A DNA stretch of 9,762 bases from Thermococcus sp. (lineage in GTDB: Archaea; Methanobacteriota_B; Thermococci; Thermococcales; Thermococcaceae): NCBI GenBank assembly GCA_027065835.1, contig JAMONK010000143.1, forward strand, positions 1 to 9,762. Reading direction: 5' to 3'. This document shows, piece after piece, positions 1-5,044 of this stretch; the first letter of the stretch is position 1, and each line of letters starts with the position of its first letter. The translations under genes were made by a program, and so were the position numbers. Under the pieces are notes generated by a model. The model was not told the origin of the DNA. It searched no databases and saw only the letters and a list, made by a program, of their open reading frames with translations.

Positions 1-1
1 G

Positions 2-73
2 AAAATTGCTATCTGGGCTAAGGATGAAGAAATAAGAAAAATGACAGAGATTTTGAAGAGAATGGGAGCATGA
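2..73 (+). CDS. 3' end of an unidentified AT-rich gene (partial)
   Basis: An open frame runs in from the left edge and stops at TGA 71-73, leaving 23 visible residues that end in a charged, probably helical tail (EEIRKMTEILKRMGA). The codons are A/T-rich (AAA, ATA, AGA, ATT, TTG), unlike the C/G-ending codons of every other gene here, so the gene may be of foreign origin or lie in a low-GC island. A T-run that could end its transcript follows about 40 bases later. Too little is present to name a family. It is called a gene because it stays open from the edge, reads as a plausible protein tail, and is followed by a terminator-like sequence. Confidence 0.5.
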   Translation, partial: KIAIWAKDEEIRKMTEILKRMGA

Positions 74-110
74 TAGTGAAGAAATGGTTGGAGCCTCAGG
101 CGTGTCAATA

Positions 111-121
111 TCTCTTTTTTC
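111..121 (+). terminator. T-run terminator after the left-edge gene
   Basis: TCTCTTTTTTC lies 38 bases after the stop of the left-edge gene. Archaeal RNA polymerase terminates at U-runs without needing a hairpin. Two more T-runs (T7 at 185-191 and T5 at 194-198) follow and could act as back-up. The rest of 74-212 is AT-rich spacer in which I see no gene. Confidence 0.45.
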
Positions 122-212
122 ACATTTACTGCTGCTTGATATTTTTTGATATGAGTGCAAGTTAGTGGGTGTGGAACTTAGAACTTTTTTTGCTTTTTAG
201 TCCCTGATGTGT

Positions 213-500
213 TCATAATAATAAACGTTTTACTCCCAGCAACTCCTTAATCCTCCCCAAAACCGACCTCTCCTCCTCAACCTCCTCGACGAAAACCCCC
301 TCTATCTCACCGAGGCGCTCCTCGAAGGCCGGCAGGAGAAGGCCGACTAGCTCAAGTGGTTCGAGGCAGGGGCAGTCAACGGAGTAGTCGAGCGGTTCTC
401 CGTCAGGAAACTCCGCCCTGAGCGTTACGCTCCCTTTCTCCTTCCGAACCTCAAAACGGGCAACGCCTCTCTTTCCGACGACCTTTCCCCTGACGAGCAT
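213..500 (-). CDS. Conserved-type hypothetical protein, 95 aa
   Basis: A 95-residue soluble protein with no recognised family. Residues 1-32 alternate basic and hydrophobic residues, as in a small beta sheet. A CPC motif (Cys43, Cys45) follows. Residues 46-80 are Leu/Glu-rich and probably helical (LELVGLLLPAFEERLGEIEG), and the C-terminus is a short basic/hydrophobic helix. No signal peptide or membrane segment is evident. The start is ATG 498-500: a TATA box sits 25-26 bases upstream, which places transcription at or next to the A of the ATG, and no ribosome binding site precedes it, so the mRNA is probably leaderless. It lies downstream of the four-gene operon on the same strand, but a T-run and its own promoter separate it. 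The pair of close cysteines could bind metal or be redox-active, but no further Cys or His cluster supports that. Confidence 0.75.
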   Translation of the reverse strand: MLVRGKVVGKRGVARFEVRKEKGSVTLRAEFPDGEPLDYSVDCPCLEPLELVGLLLPAFEERLGEIEGVFVEEVEEERSVLGRIKELLGVKRLLL

Positions 501-522
501 CGAAGGTAGTGCGAACGGAGGA

Positions 523-540
523 TTTAAAGGCCTTTTTTGA
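523..540 (-). promoter_or_regulatory. TATA/BRE promoter of the 95-aa gene
   Basis: On the minus strand the sequence reads AAAAAAGGCCTTTAAATC, a purine-rich BRE followed by TTTAAA (523-528). The centre of the box is about 26 bases before the ATG at 500, which predicts a leaderless transcript. Confidence 0.55.
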
Positions 541-548
541 ACCCGAAG

Positions 549-560
549 TTAAAAACAAAG
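549..560 (-). terminator. T-run terminator of the four-gene operon
   Basis: On the minus strand CTTTGTTTTTAA begins 3 bases after the stop of the acetyltransferase gene, and just before the next gene's promoter. It fits an archaeal U-run terminator. Confidence 0.45.
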
Positions 561-562
561 GG

Positions 563-1063
563 TTAAAGCTCCTTCTCAAGGATGAAGGCCCTCTCACGAT
601 ATCCCATTCTCCTGTACCAGTTTAGGGCGGGGTTATTAAGTTCGACGCGGAGAGAAATTCGTTTAGCTCCATTATCTCGCGCCCACTCCTCGGCCATCTC
701 AAGCAGGGCGGAACCTATGCCGAGGCCGCGAGCCTTCGTCTCGATGTCGAGGATGTAAGCGGTAAGTACGAAATCAACGGTGTCCTCCATGATGCAGACC
801 CAGACGTGGCCGAGGTACCTCCCATAGGGATCCACTGCGGCGAAAAACTTGTGCTCACCGTGGGCTAAAAGACGGTTCACCACACGGGAATAGGCCGAGA
901 CGTATTCCTCCTCACCCAGCTCCGCCCTCGAAAAGCCCCGGCTGACCTCCATGTCGTACTCGAAGATGTCGTCAAGGTAGGGCTCGCCATCGACGACCCT
1001 AAAGTCCTTCGCGGTTTCTTCAATCGGCGGGAGCTTAAGTTTTGGCTTCCTTCCCCGGAACAC
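563..1063 (-). CDS. GNAT family N-acetyltransferase
   Basis: A 166-residue cytosolic acetyltransferase, a normal length for a single GNAT domain, that would transfer an acetyl group from acetyl-CoA to an amine. The pyrophosphate-binding motif A is visible as KARGLGIGSALLEMAEEWA, with the R-x-x-G-x-G core at residues 112-117. The preceding strand is FVLTAYILDIET. Motif B is NNPALNWYRRMGY (143-155), with Tyr150 in the usual general-acid position. The start is GTG 1061-1063, preceded by GAGGAGG with a 9-base spacer. The gene overlaps the end of the PP-loop gene by 29 bases, so translation is probably coupled. The fold resembles RimI and other small-molecule or protein N-acetyltransferases, and the substrate cannot be read from the sequence. 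As the last gene of an operon with DUF1611, PP-loop and PLP enzymes, an amino-acid or dipeptide amine is a reasonable guess. Confidence 0.9.
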   Translation of the reverse strand: MFRGRKPKLKLPPIEETAKDFRVVDGEPYLDDIFEYDMEVSRGFSRAELGEEEYVSAYSRVVNRLLAHGEHKFFAAVDPYGRYLGHVWVCIMEDTVDFVLTAYILDIETKARGLGIGSALLEMAEEWARDNGAKRISLRVELNNPALNWYRRMGYRERAFILEKEL

Positions 1064-2495
1064 CCTTAATCGCCTCCTCGCGCGTTACCCGTACCCACTT
1101 ATCCCCTTTGAGGTGGGCGTAACCCCTCGTGTAGGCCTCAAAAATCGAGTAGAGCCCTTCCCTGAACTCCACCGGGATCGAGTCAAAGCGGGAGCTCTTG
1201 CCGTCGAAGTGCACCATCTCCACGTGCCAGTGCGGTTTTCCTTCGAGCGGGAAGTTCGGAAGGCTGCGCTTTATGAGGTAGAGCGAGTGCTCGAGCTCGT
1301 CGCGGTCAAGGCGTACGAGACCGTTTCTGAGCCGCTCGGGGAGGGTGACTATTTGTTTGTCCCTGTATTTAATCAGCCGCGGGTTTATCCCGTTGGCCAG
1401 CAGGAAGGTGAGGATTCCGTTGCACTTGAAGCAGGTCCCGCAGGGAACGTAGTCGTCACCTTTCTTATGGACCGAGTGGCAGCTCCTCTGGAGGGCGAAG
1501 AGGTGGGGATAGCGGTTGTGGAGAATCCTTTCGACTATAAGGCCGGTCAGGGGTCTGACCGCCGACCACTGACGTATTCCAAGGCCCCTCTCGACGAACC
1601 AGCGCGTCATGTAGAGCTCGAAGTCCTGACTCTGATCGTACGTGGCGTTGTAGTGCTCAATCCCACGGAACGGCTCATAAGAACGAGGGTCGTCGTACTC
1701 GTTGCCGAAGAGTAGATTTCCAATGGAGTACCTGTAAATCAGGGGCAGGAAGGCGAAGGCGTAGCCCTCGAAGAAGAAGAGTCGTATTGGATAGACCTCA
1801 GCCTTTCTCTTTCCCACACCATGCAGGATCCTCATGTTCCGCTCTATGAAGGTGTAGAGCCTGTCGGCGTTGCCCCAGACCCTCCTCGCCTTCGGCTCGT
1901 TCTCCTCGAACCAGCGGTAGGCGGGAATCGCCACGTGCCAGTGGGAACCGGACTCGTTGTAGAAGAATGGATAGACCTCACAGCCGAGCTCCTTCATCAA
2001 GCCGTAGGTCAGGAGGCTCTCCTTCCCGCCGCTGAGCATGACGGCGCACTTTGAGTAATCGGGCTCGAAGTCTATCTCCTCCTCTTCTACTCCCTCAGGG
2101 ACGATCTCCGCCATTGGCTCGGCCATCTCGGGCCTTACCTCACTCGGCACGAACTCCGGCCTTAGGAACTCGCTCGGACTCGCAATTCTGTTCACGAAGA
2201 TGTCCCTCGCCGTTATGTGCATCATGTCCTCGAAGAACCTCAAGTCCCGGGGGTCGAGGGTGAACTCGAACCTGATTTCGGGGGTGAAGAGACCGTAGTT
2301 TATAGCAGGGATAATGCTCATGAGCTTGGCAAAGGCTTCCACCCTCGAAATCCTCTCGCGGTAGGAGTGAATCAATTCATAGCTCCTCTCCTCGCCATCA
2401 ACGCCAAGGACATAGCGCGCCCTAACGCGTCTTGCCGAGATTTTAGGGCGCTCGATTGCAATGTAATCAAAGCACTTCAGCTCTGGCAGGCTCAT
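1035..2495 (-). CDS. PP-loop ATP pyrophosphatase-type protein, MurL-like
   Basis: A 486-residue soluble protein. Its central feature is a PP-loop, MLSGGKES (153-160), the ATP-binding signature of enzymes that release AMP or adenylate a substrate. Residues 8-104 form a separate N-terminal domain with the stretch IIPAINYGLFTPEIRFEF. A Glu-rich linker (about 122-145) leads to the PP-loop domain. The later block SAVRPLTGLIVERI is followed by Cys339 and the knuckle CGTCFKC (Cys352, 355, 358), a likely zinc site. From memory this layout matches MurL, the Xanthomonas UDP-MurNAc-L-Ala-L-Glu epimerase, which uses ATP to activate a terminal glutamate. This is recognition by pattern, not by search. ATG 2493-2495 is chosen because GGGGTGG lies 6 bases before it; an upstream ATG at 2511-2513 has a weaker site. 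It overlaps the DUF1611 gene by 29 bases. An RNA-modifying PP-loop enzyme is an alternative. Confidence 0.85.
   Translation of the reverse strand: MSLPELKCFDYIAIERPKISARRVRARYVLGVDGEERSYELIHSYRERISRVEAFAKLMSIIPAINYGLFTPEIRFEFTLDPRDLRFFEDMMHITARDIFVNRIASPSEFLRPEFVPSEVRPEMAEPMAEIVPEGVEEEEIDFEPDYSKCAVMLSGGKESLLTYGLMKELGCEVYPFFYNESGSHWHVAIPAYRWFEENEPKARRVWGNADRLYTFIERNMRILHGVGKRKAEVYPIRLFFFEGYAFAFLPLIYRYSIGNLLFGNEYDDPRSYEPFRGIEHYNATYDQSQDFELYMTRWFVERGLGIRQWSAVRPLTGLIVERILHNRYPHLFALQRSCHSVHKKGDDYVPCGTCFKCNGILTFLLANGINPRLIKYRDKQIVTLPERLRNGLVRLDRDELEHSLYLIKRSLPNFPLEGKPHWHVEMVHFDGKSSRFDSIPVEFREGLYSIFEAYTRGYAHLKGDKWVRVTREEAIKGVPGKEAKT
1073..1079 (-). promoter_or_regulatory. Ribosome binding site for the GNAT gene
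   Basis: GAGGAGG on the minus strand lies 9 bases before the GTG start, inside the 3' end of the PP-loop gene. It supports the GTG as the true start and indicates coupled translation. Confidence 0.6.
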
Positions 2496-3552
2496 CTTTT
2501 GCCACCCCACCATTGGACAACCCGTTTATCAGCCTCGCGATGTCGTCAACCCCCTGGAGGAAGGGGACGCGCGTCATAATACCGGTCTCGGCCTCTATCT
2601 TCCTCGCCCATTCAAGTGCCTCCCCATCCGTCAGACCAGAGGAGTTAATCGTTATCGCCACTGGCTTCTTCCCGCTGAGGAGCTCTACGAGCTGGATGTA
2701 CGTTTCGAGAGGTGGAATACTGAATTCCGGGAAGTCATCGTAGGTTTTTCTAGCTGGAGCGTGCTGGAGGACTATGAAGTCGGGCCTCGCCGCGGCAATC
2801 AGGTCGAAGCCGCCGGGAAATGCAGGATGGAGGAGCGAGCCCTCGCCGTGGGTGACGATTACGTCGGGCCTCTCCTCCATCCATGCGCGGTAGAAGACGT
2901 CCTCTATCGCCCCGGGCACGAAGTCATCTATTATCGAGTCCGTAACTATCGCGTACCTGAAGCCCTGCATCCAGCCGGTCTGTCCCATCGCTATGAACTC
3001 GCTCCTCAGACCGAGCTCTTTGAAGGCCTCGTGGAGCATTATCGCGACGGTCCTCTTCCCTATCGCAGCGTCCGTCCCGAGGACGGCGACTTTTATCGCC
3101 TTGACCTCGGCTATCTTTCCGGTGAAGGGAATCCTCATCTCGTAGAAAATCTTTCTCACGTCGATTATCTCCACGCCGTAGCGCCTCGCGAGGTGTTTAA
3201 AGTATGGGTCGTCGCTCAGGAACTCGTGGAGGCCGTTCACAACGCCGAGGCCGTTCTTTATGGCGTCTTCAACGATTTTCCTGTAGTTCTCTGGCAGTTT
3301 TCCGCCGGGGGTTGCGACGCCTATGATGAGCCACTTCGCGTTCGGGTTCTCGTGGAGCGCCTCCTCCAGAGAGGCGTATATCGGGATTCCGCGCCTTACT
3401 CCGTCGAGGACCTCACCGGCGTCCTTCCCCGCAAGCGTCGAGTCTATCAGGCCAGCTACGTCATACCTTCTGGAGTACCGCACGAGTCCGTGCGCCGTTT
3501 TTCCATCCGTTGTAAGATAACGCCCCTCCGTAAGCACCAGTGCTTTCTCCAC
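2467..3552 (-). CDS. DUF1611 family P-loop protein (DgcN-like)
   Basis: A 361-residue cytosolic protein with the two-domain layout of DUF1611. The N-terminal part (1-150) begins with the family-typical EKALVLTEGRYLTTDGKTAHGL and IDSTLAGKDAGEVLDG (36-51). The C-terminal domain carries a Walker A loop, GTDAAIGKRT (159-168), of the dethiobiotin synthetase/CobQ type, then QTGWMQG (191-197) and HGEGSLLHPA (235-244). Characterised members named DgcN acetylate D-glutamate in marine proteobacteria and halophilic archaea, and bacterial members often neighbour a dipeptide or N-acetyl-Glu epimerase. The true substrate here is not known. A GTG at 3559-3561 is also open, but it sits inside the ribosome binding site GGGAGGTG. 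The GTG at 3550-3552 is 6 bases past that site and matches the family's N-terminus. It overlaps the PLP gene upstream by 92 bases and the PP-loop gene downstream by 29. Confidence 0.9.
   Translation of the reverse strand: MEKALVLTEGRYLTTDGKTAHGLVRYSRRYDVAGLIDSTLAGKDAGEVLDGVRRGIPIYASLEEALHENPNAKWLIIGVATPGGKLPENYRKIVEDAIKNGLGVVNGLHEFLSDDPYFKHLARRYGVEIIDVRKIFYEMRIPFTGKIAEVKAIKVAVLGTDAAIGKRTVAIMLHEAFKELGLRSEFIAMGQTGWMQGFRYAIVTDSIIDDFVPGAIEDVFYRAWMEERPDVIVTHGEGSLLHPAFPGGFDLIAAARPDFIVLQHAPARKTYDDFPEFSIPPLETYIQLVELLSGKKPVAITINSSGLTDGEALEWARKIEAETGIMTRVPFLQGVDDIARLINGLSNGGVAKDEPARAEVL
2502..2508 (-). promoter_or_regulatory. Ribosome binding site deciding the PP-loop gene start
   Basis: GGGGTGG on the minus strand, then a 6-base spacer, then ATG at 2493-2495. 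The ATG 18 bases upstream lacks a site this good, so the protein probably begins MSLPELK. Confidence 0.6.
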
Positions 3553-4498
3553 CGTGGACACCTCCCGTTAACACCAACACGAAGTTTCCCTTCCGGAATC
3601 CAAACTTCCGAACGAACTTGACCAGACCCGCGAGTGTCAGGGCCGAAGCCGGGAGAACCAAAAGGCCCGTCGTAATACGAAGCAGCTCAGCGCATCTCGC
3701 GGCCGTATCATCGGCAAAGCCAAAGACGTAGCCGTTGGACTCCATTACCGCCTTTATCGCCTCGTTTAGGTCAAAGGATACCTCCGAGACCAGAGGCTCG
3801 TTGAACTGACTTTCGGCTACCTCCCCACTGGGATCCCCGTAGAAAGTCCTCAGGATCTGGTTGCCAAAGGATGTCGTGACGCCGACCATCCGAGGGCTCG
3901 CCCTTCCCCTGAAGCCGTGCCATATCCCTGCAAGGGTCGTACCGTTGCCGATGGGGACGAAGACCGCGTCAGGCCTCACTTCAAGCAGTATCTCTCTCGC
4001 TATCGAAGAGTATCCCGCGTAGTCCACCTCAGGATGGCTTCCTGGATTTGCGTCGTAGATACCGCTGGCGAGGGCAAAGCGCCTGCTCTCCGTGACGGTT
4101 TCCTCGTAAGTTCCCGACCAGGGAATCACCTCGGCACCTAGGGCCTTCATCTCACCGGCCCGTTCGAGGGTGTAGCCGGCCGGAACAAAAACGAAAGCTT
4201 TCAATCCGTAGAGCCTCGCGTAGTACGCAATCGAAACGCCGTAGTTCCCGCAGGTGCCCACGGTGATGGCAGAATAGCCTTCGTTGAGGGCTTTCTCCAC
4301 GTGGGCTCTGGCGATCCTGTCCTTGTGGGTGCCGGTGGGGTTCCTTCCTTCGTAATCCACGTAGATCCTCTCGATCCCCAGGGCCTCCTCTAGTAGGGAA
4401 ACCCTTATGAGGGGACCGTCGTCATCTTCGGAGCTCTTTTCGGCCTCCATTTCGGCCACCATATTGCTCGTTTTCACCCAAACACGACTATAAGCCAT
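3461..4498 (-). CDS. PLP-dependent threonine synthase-like enzyme
   Basis: A 345-residue fold-type II PLP enzyme of the threonine synthase/cysteate synthase/threonine dehydratase group. The PLP lysine is Lys59 in NPTGTHKDR (53-61). The substrate loop GTCGNYGVS (81-89) replaces the common S-S-G-N-x-G, and the phosphate-binding loop is PIGNGTTLAG (182-191). The N-terminal zinc ribbon of many archaeal threonine synthases is absent, so the reaction may differ: beta- or gamma-replacement or elimination on a small amino acid. It is the first gene of the operon. ATG 4498 gives the longest product but has no clear ribosome binding site; ATG 4448-4450 (residue 17) follows GGTGG and is a good alternative. 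The catalytic domain seems to end near VLTG (309-312). The last 33 Gly-rich residues are read over the ribosome binding site and first codons of the DUF1611 gene in another frame, which is odd for this family. Confidence 0.88.
   Translation of the reverse strand: MAYSRVWVKTSNMVAEMEAEKSSEDDDGPLIRVSLLEEALGIERIYVDYEGRNPTGTHKDRIARAHVEKALNEGYSAITVGTCGNYGVSIAYYARLYGLKAFVFVPAGYTLERAGEMKALGAEVIPWSGTYEETVTESRRFALASGIYDANPGSHPEVDYAGYSSIAREILLEVRPDAVFVPIGNGTTLAGIWHGFRGRASPRMVGVTTSFGNQILRTFYGDPSGEVAESQFNEPLVSEVSFDLNEAIKAVMESNGYVFGFADDTAARCAELLRITTGLLVLPASALTLAGLVKFVRKFGFRKGNFVLVLTGGVHGGESTGAYGGALSYNGWKNGARTRAVLQKV
3559..3566 (-). promoter_or_regulatory. Ribosome binding site deciding the DUF1611 start
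   Basis: GGGAGGTG on the minus strand, a near-perfect match to the archaeal 16S 3' end, lies 6 bases before GTG 3550-3552. It contains the upstream in-frame GTG, which therefore is unlikely to be the start. It lies within the reading frame of the upstream PLP gene. Confidence 0.7.
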
Positions 4499-4522
4499 CT
4501 TTATCTTATGTTGCCCTTGGTG

Positions 4523-4544
4523 TTCCCCTCATTTTTTGAGGGAA
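4523..4544 (-). repeat. Inverted repeat at the predicted operon transcription start
   Basis: TTCCC(C)TCA and TGAGGGAA flank a 5-base T-rich centre (written on the plus strand). One arm has an extra C. The promoter at 4567-4581 predicts transcription starting near 4544, so the repeat would be either the first 22 bases of the mRNA, forming a hairpin, or an operator overlapping the start site. A regulator cannot be named. Confidence 0.5.
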
Positions 4545-4566
4545 GTCAAGTGGAGTTCCTCAACGG

Positions 4567-4581
4567 TATATAAACCTTTCT
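4567..4581 (-). promoter_or_regulatory. Strong TATA/BRE promoter of the four-gene operon
   Basis: On the minus strand AGAAAGGTTTATATA combines a purine-rich BRE with a consensus TTTATATA box (4567-4574). A start about 26 bases downstream, near 4544, leaves a leader of about 46 bases before ATG 4498. Confidence 0.7.
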
Positions 4582-4666
4582 CCCAGGTGAGGGTGTTACC
4601 CCCGCCTAACATTTATCTCAAAGCCTAAAATCTTTAGAAAACCTAGTTATAGCCGCTGATCCTGCC

Positions 4667-4681
4667 AGAAAAGTTTTTAAA
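4667..4681 (+). promoter_or_regulatory. TATA/BRE promoter of the small acidic protein gene
   Basis: AGAAAAGTTTTTAAA has a purine-rich BRE and a TTTTTAAA box at 4674-4681. Transcription would start near 4703, about 26 bases before the ATG. It diverges from the operon promoter, with about 85 bases between the two boxes. That interval (4582-4666) shows no gene. Confidence 0.6.
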
Positions 4682-4703
4682 CCCATTATACTCTGAATAA
4701 ACG

Positions 4704-4722
4704 CCCCTCAAACGGGGAGGTG
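4704..4722 (+). promoter_or_regulatory. Ribosome binding site with a possible masking hairpin
   Basis: GGGGAGGTG (4714-4722) is an excellent ribosome binding site, with 6 bases to ATG 4729. CCCC at 4704-4707 can pair with GGGG at 4714-4717 across a 6-base loop, right at the predicted 5' end of the mRNA, and could partly hide the site. At growth temperatures near 80-90 C so short a stem may melt. Confidence 0.5.
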
Positions 4723-4728
4723 GTCGGT

Positions 4729-4896
4729 ATGTACTACCCACCCAAGAAGAAGGTCCAGCCGAAATTTGAAGAGGAAGAGGAGGAGTTCGACCCCCTCGAT
4801 GAGGTTGAGGAAGCCTACGAAGACATAGACGAAGAAGAATGGGAAGACGAGGAGTGGGACGAGGACGACTACGACGATTGGGACGACGAGGAATGA
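4729..4896 (+). CDS. Small hyperacidic protein, 55 aa
   Basis: A 55-residue protein of unknown function. It has a short basic head, MYYPPKKKVQPKF, then an almost continuous acidic tail broken by Trp and Tyr. I count 31 Asp or Glu residues in 55, three Trp (in the stretches EEEWEDEEWDE and DDWDDEE) and no Cys or His. It has no membrane segment and is probably disordered when alone. It is accepted as a gene because a TATA/BRE promoter, a perfect GGAGGTG site and a 6-base spacer all align with this ATG. It lies between the divergent operon and the MFS gene and is transcribed alone or with the MFS gene. Such acidic tails occur in nucleic-acid mimics, histone or ribosome chaperones and RNA polymerase-associated proteins, and the KKK head plus aromatic residues would suit binding a basic partner. 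All of that is inference; I do not recognise a named family. Confidence 0.75.
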   Translation: MYYPPKKKVQPKFEEEEEEFDPLDEVEEAYEDIDEEEWEDEEWDEDDYDDWDDEE

Positions 4897-5004
4897 ACAC
4901 CCACTCCCTTCTTCCTTTTGTCCCGCTTCAGGTTTTTGAAGAGTTCCTAGGTGCATCCATTGAGATGATTCTTTTCTGACAGAGCGTGTACGGGAGTGGA
5001 GGAA

Positions 5005-5017
5005 GGTTATTAAACCC
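5005..5017 (+). promoter_or_regulatory. TATA promoter of the MFS-alcohol dehydrogenase unit
   Basis: GGTTATTAAACCC contains a TTATTAAA box (5007-5014). Transcription would start near 5036, just at the GGTGG before GTG 5045, giving a very short leader. The spacer 4897-5004 is otherwise featureless apart from pyrimidine-rich stretches such as CTTCTTCCTTTTG (4908-4920), a weak terminator for the acidic gene. Confidence 0.5.
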
Positions 5018-5044
5018 ATCGATTCCTCTTCCTTGGGTGGGATC

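Noticed and set aside
1113..2579. Several plus-strand open frames (70-200 codons) opposite the PP-loop gene
   Set aside because: No recognisable domains, no promoters, and the opposite strand codes for a convincing PP-loop protein.
2761..3621. Long plus-strand open frame (286 codons) opposite the DUF1611 gene
   Set aside because: It is an antisense shadow caused by GC-rich codons. It shows no family motif, and the opposite strand has a clear DUF1611 protein with P-loop and ribosome binding site.
4657..4666. TGATCCTGCC, identical to part of the conserved 5' end of archaeal 16S rRNA
   Set aside because: Only about 10 bases match and the sequence before and after does not continue as rRNA, so it is most likely chance.
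4954..4980. Possible C/D box guide RNA (GATGAT ... CTGA)
   Set aside because: The C box is not the full RTGATGA, the boxes are too close, and no second pair of boxes is present.
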